Positions 36,055-45,050 are shown, counted from the stretch's first letter. The stretch: DNA of 60,615 nucleotides from an uncultured Sediminibacterium sp. (GCA_937911175.1 CALDSE010000042.1:1-60615), one strand, 5' to 3'. Notes: generated from the letters alone by a model not told the origin. A program made the numbers and translations.

Positions 36055-37269
36055 ATGAGTAGTATCAAACCACAAATACATAGTGCTTTTTCCTATGAAA
36101 CACAGGAAGAAGTATTAGATATTCCTCAAAAAAGTAAGCCCTTATTAATTGGTATTCCTAAAGAAACAGCTTTTCAAGAAAATAGAATTGGACTTATTCC
36201 AGAAGCAGTAAGCGTACTAGTTGCCAATGGACATGAAGTATTAATGCAATCGAATGCAGCAGAAGGCAGTAGGTATTCAGACAATGATTATTCAGAAGCG
36301 GGCGCTCAAATTGTGGTTGATAAAGAAGCGGTGTATAAATGTCCTATACTTGTAAAAACGGCTCCACCCGTTGAAGCCGACTTGCCTTATTTACAAATGC
36401 ATCAAACTATTATTTCTCCTTTGCATTTAACGGCAGTGAAAAAAGAATTAATGGAGCAGTTGATGGCTAAAAAAATTACTGCACTAGCAATTGAAAATAT
36501 TAAAGATGAAAATCAAAACTATCCTATACTAAGAAGTATGGGAGAAATTACAGGAAGTGCTGTGATGTTAATTGCAGGTCAGTACTTAAGTAATTTTAAT
36601 CAGGGCAAGGGTGTATTATTAGGAGGTGTTAGTGGTGTGCCACCCACTAAAGTAGTTATTATTGGCGCCGATATCATTGGAGAATTTGCCACAAGAAATG
36701 CTTTAGCCTTAGGGGCCAGTGTGAAAGTATTTGATAATAATGTTTCAAGATTACAAAGGCTTCAAAATAATTTAGGACAAAGAGTATGGACCAGTGTATT
36801 AGAACCTAAAATTTTAGCCAAGCAACTTAAAACTTGTGAAGTAGCAGTAGGGGCTTTAAGAAATGATTTTGGAAGAGCGCCCATTGTGGTTACAGAAGAA
36901 ATGGTAGCAGCGATGCGTCCGGGCAGTATTATTATTGATGTAGCCATTGATAGAGGAGGTTGTTTTGAAACCAGTGAATTAACCAATCACGAAAATCCCA
37001 TTATTATTAAACATAATGTACTTCATTATGGTGTGCCGAATATTCCTAGTGGGTTTGCGCGTACGGCTAGTCAAGCTATTAGCAATGTGCTTATGCCTTT
37101 ATTAGTACAAGTGGGTGATCAAGGAAGCTTGGCTGAAATTATTTGGCAACAAGCCCATTTAAGAGAAGGCATTTATTTATACAAAGGGGCTTTAACCGAT
37201 TTGTATATTAGTGCAAAATTTAATTTGAAATTTACCGATTTGAATTTGATTATTGCAAGCAGAAGCTAG
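36055..37269 (+). CDS. ald: Alanine dehydrogenase-family protein with altered Rossmann motif
   Basis: 404 residues of the alanine dehydrogenase/PNT family, which interconverts L-alanine and pyruvate + ammonia with NAD. Active-site equivalents are visible: Arg in QENRIGLIPEAV, Lys in ILVKTAPP, His in ISPLHLTA, and Asp in IIIDVAIDRGG. The dinucleotide motif reads I-G204-A-D206-I-I-G209, so the second Gly of GxGxxG is Asp. An N-terminal extension of ~30 residues precedes LLIGIPKE. Its stop overlaps that of the convergent ABC gene inside the tetranucleotide CTAG. NAD binding may be changed; read error cannot be excluded. Confidence 0.88.
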   Translation: MSSIKPQIHSAFSYETQEEVLDIPQKSKPLLIGIPKETAFQENRIGLIPEAVSVLVANGHEVLMQSNAAEGSRYSDNDYSEAGAQIVVDKEAVYKCPILVKTAPPVEADLPYLQMHQTIISPLHLTAVKKELMEQLMAKKITALAIENIKDENQNYPILRSMGEITGSAVMLIAGQYLSNFNQGKGVLLGGVSGVPPTKVVIIGADIIGEFATRNALALGASVKVFDNNVSRLQRLQNNLGQRVWTSVLEPKILAKQLKTCEVAVGALRNDFGRAPIVVTEEMVAAMRPGSIIIDVAIDRGGCFETSELTNHENPIIIKHNVLHYGVPNIPSGFARTASQAISNVLMPLLVQVGDQGSLAEIIWQQAHLREGIYLYKGALTDLYISAKFNLKFTDLNLIIASRS

Positions 37270-37877
37270 TCCAGCTTATAATCCATTAAATTTATTTGTG
37301 CATTACAGAAATGATATTCTGCTGGATCATTGCTACCTACAATAATTAATTTATGCATAGCATACTCTTTAATTAAAGTATCATACAATGCATAGCCTTC
37401 TTTATCTAAATTACTACAAGGCTCGTCTAATAATAAAATAGGGCAGTCGGAAAAAATAGCGAGCGCTAATTTTAATCTTTGCTTCATACCACTACTATAA
37501 TAACGAATTTGTTTATGCGCTGCATTTTTTAAACCAATGAGTTCCAGTATTTTTTCGGTACTCAAGTCTTTTTGAATGGGTTTAAATTGAGCTTGAAATT
37601 CAAATTGTTCTGTGGCAGTAAACTCTTCTACTAATTCTAAATAAGGAGCTGCAAAACTAATTTGCTCGTAAATAGTATTCGCGTCAAAGGGTTTCCAGTC
37701 AATACTACCCTTGGTAAGACCGCTATACCCCGCAATAATTTGTAGTAAAGTACTTTTCCCAGAACCATTGTTGCCTACTAGTGCATAATGCTTACCTGCT
37801 TCAAATTGAAAATTAAGATTTTTAAAAATCCATTCTTTATTAAATCGTTTGCAGGCTTCTGCTAGGCTTATTTGCAT
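37266..37877 (-). CDS. Stand-alone ABC ATPase at the end of the lpx cluster
   Basis: 203-residue ATPase with Walker A VGNNGSGKSTL, signature YYSSGMKQRLKLALA, Walker B CPILLLDEPCSNLD. The short, CcmA-like form lacks a fused membrane domain, and no permease gene is adjacent. It starts 6 bp after lpxA, so it belongs to the lipid A transcription unit. Role unknown; envelope transport is inference. Its stop overlaps the ald stop. Confidence 0.88.
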   Translation of the reverse strand: MQISLAEACKRFNKEWIFKNLNFQFEAGKHYALVGNNGSGKSTLLQIIAGYSGLTKGSIDWKPFDANTIYEQISFAAPYLELVEEFTATEQFEFQAQFKPIQKDLSTEKILELIGLKNAAHKQIRYYSSGMKQRLKLALAIFSDCPILLLDEPCSNLDKEGYALYDTLIKEYAMHKLIIVGSNDPAEYHFCNAQINLMDYKLD

Positions 37878-37883
37878 AAATGA

Positions 37884-38681
37884 TTAATCTTCTTCCACCA
37901 CTCCTTTGCCAAATCTTTTTATAACACCTCTGCCGCTATCGCGAATAAAGGTTACAATTTCATCACGCTCATCAGTGGCTGGAATTTCTTCTTCAATAAA
38001 TTCAAGTGCCTGCGTGGTATTCATGCCTTTGTTAAATATATAACGGTAGATATCTAGGATATGGTTAATTTTTTCTAAGTCAAAACCTCTTCTTTTTAAT
38101 CCCACACTATTCACCCCTCCATAACTTAAAGGATTACGTACTGCTTTAATATAAGGAGGCACATCCTTACTTACCAAGCTACCTCCAGCAATATAGGCGT
38201 GTTGTCCAATGTTTACAAACTGATGCACGGCACTCACGCCTGCTATCCAAGCATAATCACCTAAAGTAACATGGCCAGCAATTTGTACACTATTACTTAA
38301 TATACAGTGGTTGCCAACAATACAATCGTGTGCAATATGACTATAGGCCATAATTAAACAGTTGTTACCTACTTTCGTAATCCATCTGTCGGAAGTACCT
38401 CTGTTAATAGTAACAAATTCACGAATAGTAGTATTGTCTCCAATTTCAACAGTTGTTTTTTCTCCGTTAAATTTTAAATCTTGTGGATCGGCGCCAATAA
38501 CAGCACCAGGAAAAATGCGACAATTTTTTCCAATTTTAGTACCATTCATAATGGTCACAGAACTTCCAATCCATGTACCTTCTCCAATAGTTACTTCACC
38601 GTGTATAACGGTAAAAGGATCAATCTTAACATTGGATGCAATTTTTGCATTCGGATCAATATAGGTAAAGGGATGTGTCAT
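37884..38681 (-). CDS. lpxA: Acyl-ACP--UDP-N-acetylglucosamine O-acyltransferase
   Basis: First acylation step of lipid A synthesis. The 265 residues form a left-handed beta-helix of hexapeptide repeats (e.g. VTIGEGTWIGSSVTI), with the catalytic His region MAYSHIAHDCIVGNHC and the C-terminal LKRRGFDLEKINHI helix region. It follows lpxC/fabZ by 19 bp. Confidence 0.96.
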   Translation of the reverse strand: MTHPFTYIDPNAKIASNVKIDPFTVIHGEVTIGEGTWIGSSVTIMNGTKIGKNCRIFPGAVIGADPQDLKFNGEKTTVEIGDNTTIREFVTINRGTSDRWITKVGNNCLIMAYSHIAHDCIVGNHCILSNSVQIAGHVTLGDYAWIAGVSAVHQFVNIGQHAYIAGGSLVSKDVPPYIKAVRNPLSYGGVNSVGLKRRGFDLEKINHILDIYRYIFNKGMNTTQALEFIEEEIPATDERDEIVTFIRDSGRGVIKRFGKGVVEED

Positions 38682-38700
38682 ATTTATGCTAGTGGTTCAA

Positions 38701-40113
38701 TTATTTATCTGTTCTTTTTACAACTTGTGCCACCAAGTCTGCTTCGGTGACTACTTTGCCACCTACATATACGGTTCCACGCATTTCACAAATACCTCTT
38801 CTTATAGGACTGGTTAATTCCATTTTTAACAACATAGTATCACCTGGTTTTACCATTTGTTTAAACTTGCAATTATCAATTTTTAAAAAATAAGTATCGT
38901 ATTCGCCTTTTGGCATGGCGTTAATACAAAGTATACCACCTGTTTGCGCCAGCGCTTCAATTTGTAAAACACCTGGCATAACCGGATTACCTGGAAAATG
39001 TCCTGGGAAAAACCATTCGTTGAATGTTACATTTTTTACACCCACAATAACGGTGTCTGTTAATTCAATGATTTTATCTACAAATAAAAACGGATGACGA
39101 TGTGGTAAAGTTTTTTCAATTTGCTCTAAAGCAAATACGGGAGTTGCTGTTGGATCGTAAACTGGTACATCTTTAACGTGCTTATTTTTTTTGATGTACT
39201 GCTTAATTTTTTTAGCAAACTCAACATTACTGCTATGACCAGGTCTATTAGCAATAATGCGCGCTTTAATAGGATAGCCAATTAAAGCTAAATCGCCAAT
39301 GACATCTAATAACTTATGTCTTGCAGGTTCATTAGGAAATCTTAACTCTAAATTATTTAAATAGCCTTCGCTTTTTACTTCAATTTTGTCTCTTTTAAAA
39401 ACCTTGGCTAGTCGGCTCATCTCTTTTTCAGACACAGGCTGGTCCACTACTACAATGGCATTGTTTATATCGCCGCCTTTAATTAAATCATTTTTTAGTA
39501 AAGCTTCTAGCTCATGTAAAAAACAAAATGTTCTACAAGGGGCAATTTCAGATTTAAATTCTTTAATAGTTTTTAAGGCTGCATGTTGTGTTCCTAAAAC
39601 GGGACTATTAAAATCTATTAAAGTGGTGATTTGATAATCTAATGCAGGAAGGGCTACCATCTCTACACGCTTCGCATCGTCGTAGTGAAAAATATTTTCA
39701 TCAATACTATACCAAGCTTTTGCAGCATCTTGTTCTACCAGACCTGCTTTTTCAATGATCTCAATAAAAGGAGAGGAGCTACCATCGATAATAGGAATTT
39801 CAGGTCCGTTGACTTGTATTAAACAATTGTCAACACCTAAACCTACTAAGGCAGCTAGTATATGTTCTACGGTGCTTATTTTAGCATCGCCTACTTGTAA
39901 GGTGGTACCTCTACTTGTATCGGTGACTAAATCGCAGTCTGCTTTAATAATAGGTTGGTTGGGTAAATCTGTTCTTTGAAATTGATAACCAAAACCTGGG
40001 TTGGCCGGATTCAAAGTCATTTCTACTAAAACTCCAGTATGTAATCCAGTTCCACTGATACTAATGTTCTTTTCAATAGTATGTTGTTTGTCGGGATTAA
40101 AATGTTGATCCAT
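38701..40113 (-). CDS. Fused LpxC deacetylase and FabZ dehydratase
   Basis: 470 residues from ATG 40113. The N-terminal ~310 residues are UDP-3-O-acyl-N-acetylglucosamine deacetylase, the committed lipid A step (SGTGLHTGVLVEM, zinc-binding His in STVEHILAAL, FPNEPARHKLLDVIGDLALIG with further His/Asp). The C-terminal ~150 residues are 3-hydroxyacyl-ACP dehydratase (LPHRHPFLFVDKI with catalytic His, FPGHFPGNPVMPGVLQIEALAQ with catalytic Glu). This fusion is a known Bacteroidota trait. It couples lipid A and fatty-acid synthesis, which compete for hydroxyacyl-ACP. A frame reaching 40164 is probably untranslated leader. Confidence 0.96.
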   Translation of the reverse strand: MDQHFNPDKQHTIEKNISISGTGLHTGVLVEMTLNPANPGFGYQFQRTDLPNQPIIKADCDLVTDTSRGTTLQVGDAKISTVEHILAALVGLGVDNCLIQVNGPEIPIIDGSSSPFIEIIEKAGLVEQDAAKAWYSIDENIFHYDDAKRVEMVALPALDYQITTLIDFNSPVLGTQHAALKTIKEFKSEIAPCRTFCFLHELEALLKNDLIKGGDINNAIVVVDQPVSEKEMSRLAKVFKRDKIEVKSEGYLNNLELRFPNEPARHKLLDVIGDLALIGYPIKARIIANRPGHSSNVEFAKKIKQYIKKNKHVKDVPVYDPTATPVFALEQIEKTLPHRHPFLFVDKIIELTDTVIVGVKNVTFNEWFFPGHFPGNPVMPGVLQIEALAQTGGILCINAMPKGEYDTYFLKIDNCKFKQMVKPGDTMLLKMELTSPIRRGICEMRGTVYVGGKVVTEADLVAQVVKRTDK

Positions 40114-40161
40114 GCTTTTATTGTTTAATGTATATCGCCTACTTAAAGTGGTGATATTCAG

Positions 40162-40169
40162 CAAAATTA
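40162..40169 (-). promoter_or_regulatory. Possible internal promoter before lpxC/fabZ
   Basis: TAATTTTG on the minus strand, right after the lpxD stop and 48 nt before ATG 40113. Matches TAnnTTTG; AT-rich context raises the chance of coincidence. Confidence 0.3.
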
Positions 40170-40175
40170 GCTGAT

Positions 40176-41222
40176 TTAACCTTTTTGAGACAGTTGTTGG
40201 ACCATTATTTCCAATTCTTTAACTCTTTTTTCAAGTGCAGGTAGGTTTTTCTGAGCAACTTGGGCTCTTAGAAAGGCTGATTGCTCCCTTGCAGGATAAC
40301 CAGAAAGGGTAATACCCGCTTCTTTGAAGTCCTTGGTGATGCCTGTTCTAGCAGCTATTTTAATACCATCAGCAATGACTATATGTCCAATGGTGCCTGA
40401 CTGGCCACCCATCATAACGCCTTTTCCAATCTTGGTGCTACCGCTAATGCCCACTTGAGCAGCAATAACCGTATTTTCTCCTATTTCCACATTATGCGCA
40501 ATTTGAATTAGGTTATCAATTTTCACGCCTTTTTTGATAATGGTGGAACCAATAGTTGCTCTATCTATTGTTGTATTCGATCCAATTTCAACATCGTCTT
40601 CAATAATTACATTTCCAAGTTGTGGAATTTTTTGATAAGATCCATCTGCATTGGGGGCAAATCCAAAACCATCACTTCCAATAATGGATCCTGCATGAAT
40701 GGTAATATTATTACCAAGTACACAGTCCGAATAAATAATCACACCCGCATGTATGGTTACATTGTTTCCTATACTTACATTTTCACCAATAACTGCATTA
40801 GGAAATATTTTTACATTATTTCCTGTTTTTACATTTTCACCAATGTAAGCAAAGGCAGCTACAAAATTTTGTTCACCTAGCTTTGCAGTGCTTGCTATAA
40901 AAGAAGGAGATTGAATACCTACTAAATTTTCATTTTTCATTTCTTGGTACTTCGTTAATAAAGTAGCAAAAGCAGCATAGGCATCGGGCACTCTAATTAA
41001 AGTAGCCGTTATCTTCTTTTTTAAAACTAAAGATTCGTTTACAATGATAACAGAAGCCTTTGTTGTATAAAGAAAATCCTCGTATTTCGGATTGGCTAAA
41101 AAAGAAATTTCCCCAGGCATAGCCGATTCTATTTTACCAAATTGTTTTACCACAGCAGTCGCCTCTCCTTCAATTTTTCCTTGAATAAGTAAAGCAATCT
41201 GTTGGGCGGTAAATGAAACCAT
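40176..41222 (-). CDS. lpxD: UDP-3-O-(3-hydroxyacyl)glucosamine N-acyltransferase
   Basis: Third step of lipid A synthesis. The 348 residues comprise an N-terminal uridine-binding domain (about 1-100, [18 protein letters not shown]), a beta-helix of hexapeptide repeats with [16 protein letters not shown] and the catalytic His in [17 protein letters not shown], and a C-terminal helix ([16 protein letters not shown]). It is 23 bp downstream of the HD gene and 62 bp upstream of lpxC/fabZ. Confidence 0.96.
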   Translation of the reverse strand: MVSFTAQQIALLIQGKIEGEATAVVKQFGKIESAMPGEISFLANPKYEDFLYTTKASVIIVNESLVLKKKITATLIRVPDAYAAFATLLTKYQEMKNENLVGIQSPSFIASTAKLGEQNFVAAFAYIGENVKTGNNVKIFPNAVIGENVSIGNNVTIHAGVIIYSDCVLGNNITIHAGSIIGSDGFGFAPNADGSYQKIPQLGNVIIEDDVEIGSNTTIDRATIGSTIIKKGVKIDNLIQIAHNVEIGENTVIAAQVGISGSTKIGKGVMMGGQSGTIGHIVIADGIKIAARTGITKDFKEAGITLSGYPAREQSAFLRAQVAQKNLPALEKRVKELEIMVQQLSQKG

Positions 41223-41245
41223 AGGGTATTATTTAAATGAGGGGG

Positions 41246-42475
41246 TTATGCCTTTAGTAAGCAAATGTAAAATTTTTTAACGGGTGCTGAAAGACTTTCA
41301 TTAATGATTGTGTCTTGTATTTTAGAAATACTACTTACCTCGCCTGATTTAAGCAATATTTTAATGGTTTCTACATCTTCTTTGTATAAAGTATTGGAGG
41401 CAGTGCCTTTAAAACATAAATAAGATAAGTCGGTATCCTTCATCGCAAAGGCTGCCTTGGTTTGTGCATAGGCACTGTCCCATTCTTGCTTTGAAATTGG
41501 GTTGGATTGCATCTGGCATTTATAGCCTTTTCTAGTCATTAGCCTTTGGCATAATAAGGAAAGCACAGGGTCGCTATGGTGTTGCCACTTTTTGATGGCA
41601 AATAAGATATCGGTATCGTCTAATTGGCAGTAAAAATCCAAATTAATATCGCTTAATTTCCCGCTAAACTCTCCTAAGAAATAATCCAAAACTTCGGAAA
41701 TTTTTACGGACTGGTCTTTTTGTTGGTATAAATACTGTGCTCGTTCTACAATTTTAACCAGCATATTTTCTGAAGCAATAACGGTTTTGTGTTGGTATAC
41801 CTGCCAGTACATAAGTCGTCTCGATAGTAAAAATTTTTCTACACTATTAATTCCTTTTTCTTCTACTACTAATTCATTGTCATGAACAGTTAGCATTTTT
41901 AAAATACGCTCATAACCTACTACGCCTTCACTTACGCCTGTGAAAAAACTATCGCGAGAAAGATAGTCTAAGCGGTCTACATCTAATTGTCCACTAATTA
42001 ATTGGTGTAAAAACTTTTTAGGGTATTGGTTGGTAAATATTTGAATAGCTAAATCTAGTTTGCCTTTTAAATTTTCTCCTGGGCCCTCATTTAATTTTTG
42101 CATGATTAATAAAGAGAGGTCCTCATGGCTTACTCCTTTTAATAAAACATTTTCAAGTGCATGAGAAAAAGGGCCGTGTCCAATATCGTGTAATAAAATG
42201 GCTGCTTTTGCTGCTTGCGCTTCTTCAGGGGTAATCTCAATGCCTTTATCTTTTAATTCTGCAATGGCAATACACATTAAATGGTAGGCGCCTAAAGAAT
42301 GATGCAGGCGAGTATGCACTGCACCAGGGTAGACTAATTGTGCCAATGCCATTTGTTGTATTCTTCTTAATCTTTGATAATAAGGATGTGCAATGAGTTC
42401 AAATATAACAGGGTCGTTGATGGTAATAAAGCCATGAACGGGGTCATTTATAATTTTTCGGTGTGTAAAAGCCAT
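41246..42475 (-). CDS. HD-domain phosphohydrolase (dNTPase-like)
   Basis: 409 residues. N-terminal KIINDPVHGFI, then RLRRIQQMALAQLVYPGAVHTRLHHSLGA and metal-binding AILLHDIGHGPFSHALE, and GQLDVDRLDYLSRDSFFTG, all characteristic of the SAMHD1/YpiA-like HD hydrolase group. Likely acts on (d)NTPs or related nucleotides; specificity is not certain. It is the upstream member of the lpxD-lpxC/fabZ-lpxA row and commonly precedes lpxD in Bacteroidota. Promoter TACCTTTG lies 16 nt before the ATG. Confidence 0.92.
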   Translation of the reverse strand: MAFTHRKIINDPVHGFITINDPVIFELIAHPYYQRLRRIQQMALAQLVYPGAVHTRLHHSLGAYHLMCIAIAELKDKGIEITPEEAQAAKAAILLHDIGHGPFSHALENVLLKGVSHEDLSLLIMQKLNEGPGENLKGKLDLAIQIFTNQYPKKFLHQLISGQLDVDRLDYLSRDSFFTGVSEGVVGYERILKMLTVHDNELVVEEKGINSVEKFLLSRRLMYWQVYQHKTVIASENMLVKIVERAQYLYQQKDQSVKISEVLDYFLGEFSGKLSDINLDFYCQLDDTDILFAIKKWQHHSDPVLSLLCQRLMTRKGYKCQMQSNPISKQEWDSAYAQTKAAFAMKDTDLSYLCFKGTASNTLYKEDVETIKILLKSGEVSSISKIQDTIINESLSAPVKKFYICLLKA

Positions 42476-42491
42476 AGTTAAATTGTGTTCA

Positions 42492-42499
42492 CAAAGGTA
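42492..42499 (-). promoter_or_regulatory. -7 element of the HD/lpx operon
   Basis: TACCTTTG on the minus strand, 16 nt before ATG 42475. It likely drives HD-lpxD and perhaps the entire lipid A block. Confidence 0.55.
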
Positions 42500-42552
42500 C
42501 GAAATGTGAATAACTCCTAGCGCTTATTTAAAACAGTAATTATACAAAAAAC

Positions 42553-42560
42553 TACCTTTG
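42553..42560 (+). promoter_or_regulatory. -7 element of the 97-residue protein gene
   Basis: TACCTTTG, 35 nt before ATG 42596, divergent to the HD promoter 53 bp away. Confidence 0.5.
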
Positions 42561-42595
42561 TTAGCGACGTATTATCCTATAAATCAATACTTACT

Positions 42596-42889
42596 ATGAA
42601 ATTGACCCAAACAACTTTAGACAAATTAGAAGACATTTTAGGCGAATCAGAATTTGTGGTGCGATATGAGCGTGGGAATTTTCAAAGCGGCTGGTGCTTG
42701 TTAGAAGCTAAAAGAATTGTGGTCTTAAATAAGTTCTTGAATTTAGAGGCAAGAATTAATACATTATTAGAGTTAATACCTGTTTTAGATATTCAATTTG
42801 ATAAATTAACGCATGAATCTCAAAAGCTTTATACGGAAGTGCAGAAGCTTTCATTAACAGAAGCTAAGATGGCAACGACACCGGCTTAA
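42596..42889 (+). CDS. Small conserved-looking protein of unknown function
   Basis: 97 residues, no signal peptide or membrane helix. N-terminal LTQTTLDKLEDILGESEFVVRYERGNFQSGWCLLEAKRIVVLNKF-type sequence, then a helical region (INTLLELIPVLDIQFDKL). The compact pattern with promoter and good coding character supports a real gene. I recognise it as the kind of hypothetical protein common in Bacteroidota but cannot name a function. It precedes the MBL gene by 26 bp, so the two may be cotranscribed. Confidence 0.8.
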   Translation: MKLTQTTLDKLEDILGESEFVVRYERGNFQSGWCLLEAKRIVVLNKFLNLEARINTLLELIPVLDIQFDKLTHESQKLYTEVQKLSLTEAKMATTPA

Positions 42890-42915
42890 ATTAACGGCTG
42901 CATAAATTATTTAGT

Positions 42916-43680
42916 TTGCTCGATATTACTATTTTAGGATCAGGAACAAGTACAGGCGTCCCTTTAATAGGATGCGATTGTGAAGTATGTACTTCCACTA
43001 ACCCCAAGAATAAAAGATTAAGAACAAGCATTAAAATAAGTTCAGCCACCACCACTGTGGTCATTGACACAACTCCCGATTTCAGGTATCAAATGCTTAG
43101 AACTAACACTACTCAAATTGATGCAGTTGTTTTTACGCATCCACACCGAGACCATTATGCAGGTTTGGATGATATCAGACCCTTCAATTATTTTTCGCAA
43201 AAGTCCATGGCTATTTATGCTAATACATTAACGCAAGTAGCTATTAAAAGAGATTTCTATTATGCTTTTGAAAAAGATAAAGATGCGGGCCTTCCAGAAA
43301 TGATTTTACATACTATTGACAAAGACCCTTTCACCATTGGAGATATTCCATTTACACCCATTCAGGTGATGCATAGAGAAATGCCCGTGCTTGGTTTTAG
43401 AATGGGCGATTTTACCTATATCACCGATGCTAATTTTATACCGGAGATGGAAATGGAAAAAATTAAAGGTTCGAAGGTTTTAATTTTAAATGCCTTAAGA
43501 AAACAAACACATCCCACACATTATAATTTAGAGCAGGCCTTAGCAGTAGTGGCTAATTTAGATATACCTACAGTTTATTTCACTCATTTTAGTCATCAAA
43601 TAGGCCTGCATGATGAAGTGGAAGCCTTTCTGCCAAAGGGTATTCATCTAGCCTATGATGGCCTTCAGTTCTCTGTTTAA
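42916..43680 (+). CDS. MBL-fold phosphodiesterase-like hydrolase (PhnP-like)
   Basis: 254 residues. N-terminal LGSGTSTGVPLIGCDCEVC is the PhnP-type signature with Cys pair; metal site THPHRDHYAGLDDIRPFNYF; late YFTHFSHQIGLHDEVEAFLP. Related proteins hydrolyse cyclic phosphodiesters. TTG at 42916 is taken as start because it gives the expected N-terminus (LDITILGSG) and no ATG is available before it. No other phosphonate genes are nearby, so a C-P-lyase role is not implied. Confidence 0.88.
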   Translation: MLDITILGSGTSTGVPLIGCDCEVCTSTNPKNKRLRTSIKISSATTTVVIDTTPDFRYQMLRTNTTQIDAVVFTHPHRDHYAGLDDIRPFNYFSQKSMAIYANTLTQVAIKRDFYYAFEKDKDAGLPEMILHTIDKDPFTIGDIPFTPIQVMHREMPVLGFRMGDFTYITDANFIPEMEMEKIKGSKVLILNALRKQTHPTHYNLEQALAVVANLDIPTVYFTHFSHQIGLHDEVEAFLPKGIHLAYDGLQFSV

Positions 43681-43807
43681 AGCCACTACTTTTTAAGTAA
43701 GTCCCTTTTATTTATTTTTTTCTATTAATTTATTTTTCTGATGGCTGGCAAGTATTTATACGCTGCATTTGTATTTTAATATTGGCTAACTAGTGTAAAA
43801 ATTACTT

Positions 43808-44665
43808 ATGCAAAGCGGTTGGAAGTCCTATTTTATATTCTCCAAAAAAGAACAAAGAGGTATCATGGTATTGGGCATTATTTTATTAGGCACGATGCTT
43901 TTGGGTATACTATTTCCTAGAAAAGAGACGTCGATAAATAGTACGGCTCAGCAAAGAGGGCCCTTGTTTTATTTTGACCCCAATACCATGGATAGCATCA
44001 CAGCCATTCGATTAGGCATACCTAGTAGACAAGTAATAACCTTAATGCGCTATAGAAATAAAGGAGGCAGGTTTTATCGTAAAGAAGATTTAGCCAAACT
44101 CTATGGGCTTAAAAAAGATTTAGTAGAAAAATTAATTCCTTATGTAGTTATCAAAAATCTAGATAGAAATACTACCTATCGTAAAATGGTAGACTATGAC
44201 TATCAAAAATTTGGCAATAGAACAGGGCTAGTTAAAGAGGATGGAAATAAAAACTTAAATGAATGGAGTATTGATATTAATCTTGCTGATGAAAAGCAGT
44301 GGGCGGCTAAAACAAAATTAAGCCCAGCCATTATTCAAAATATTATCAGGTATAAAAATTATCTAGGGGGCTTTACGAATTTGAATCAAATAAAAAAAGT
44401 ATATGGTTTCACTGAAGCTAATTATTATTTATTAAAACCACATTTACAATTGGGGAAAATGAATAAGCGAAAACCTAATGCAAGTAATATGTCCTTTGAA
44501 AGCTGGAAGGCGCTTGGCATATTTCAAGACCGAGAAATTGTCCAAATTTTACGCATTAGAAAAGAAAAGGGGGGCCATATTGGCTGGAAAGAATTGGTTA
44601 TTTTATTTGATTTAACTGAGCAGCAGGCTGAAATGCTTCAAGCTACTATTCAAATAAGTGAATGA
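43808..44665 (+). CDS. Membrane-anchored helix-hairpin-helix protein (ComEA-like repeats)
   Basis: 285 residues: a short cytoplasmic N-terminus (KSYFIFSKKEQRGIMV), one membrane helix (LGIILLGTMLLGILF), then three helix-hairpin-helix units (about 55-110, 150-210 and 230-285; e.g. RLGIPSRQVITLMRYRNKGGRF, SPAIIQNIIRYKNYLGGF). HhH units bind DNA in ComEA-type proteins. No com genes are in the window; DNA uptake or nucleoid attachment are possible but inferred. It is the last plus-strand gene before the terminator. Confidence 0.85.
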   Translation: MQSGWKSYFIFSKKEQRGIMVLGIILLGTMLLGILFPRKETSINSTAQQRGPLFYFDPNTMDSITAIRLGIPSRQVITLMRYRNKGGRFYRKEDLAKLYGLKKDLVEKLIPYVVIKNLDRNTTYRKMVDYDYQKFGNRTGLVKEDGNKNLNEWSIDINLADEKQWAAKTKLSPAIIQNIIRYKNYLGGFTNLNQIKKVYGFTEANYYLLKPHLQLGKMNKRKPNASNMSFESWKALGIFQDREIVQILRIRKEKGGHIGWKELVILFDLTEQQAEMLQATIQISE

Positions 44666-44788
44666 TAATCAAATACTTACAAGTTTAAAGAAAAGCCAAT
44701 GCTAATATGGATAAATAAAGAAGGGAGATTCGGGAAAAATTAATATTATTGGTATAGCAATTTATGGCTGATTAACGATTGCTTGCTT

Positions 44789-44829
44789 AAAAAAATCTCG
44801 TCCCGATATTTCAGGACGAGATTTTTTTT
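44789..44829. terminator. Strong bidirectional terminator
   Basis: Arms AAAAAAATCTCGTCC (44789-44803) and GGACGAGATTTTTTTT (44814-44829) around a 10-base loop. A and T runs at both ends allow termination from the HhH gene (plus) and from the 49-residue protein gene (minus). The rest of 44666-44900 is AT-rich with no other feature seen. Confidence 0.9.
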
Positions 44830-44900
44830 GGTCTTCTTTAATTTTTTTTCAAAAATTTTCACACAGATTTTAAAATTGTTTTTTCAATTTCTTGAAATAG

Positions 44901-45050
44901 TTACTTTGCTGCTTTGAAAATTTGATTCACCGCACCTCCTAGCATAGGAAATTTTTCTTTTACAAAAGCGGCAATAGTTTCAATAGATTGCTTTGCTTGT
45001 TCTGGTGTTACATTCGCTTCTTTTACTAGACGATCAATTAGTTCTTGCAT
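44901..45050 (-). CDS. 49-residue helical protein encoded after clpX
   Basis: Small frame with a clean start (ATG 45050) and stop. The protein is amphipathic and helical: MQELIDRLVKEANVTPEQ..., AKQSIETIAAFVKEKFPML and GGAVNQIFKAA. Its VTPEQAKQSIETI pattern recalls short DUF2267/DUF2780-like helical proteins, but I cannot assign it firmly. No signal peptide or membrane helix. It lies 64 bp after clpX on the same strand and before the terminator, so it is probably the last gene of the clp transcription unit. Function unknown. Confidence 0.7.
   Translation of the reverse strand: MQELIDRLVKEANVTPEQAKQSIETIAAFVKEKFPMLGGAVNQIFKAAK

Noticed and set aside
43808-44665. Competence protein ComEA
   Set aside because: It has helix-hairpin-helix units but three of them plus a longer body, and no com genes lie nearby; the name would overstate the evidence.
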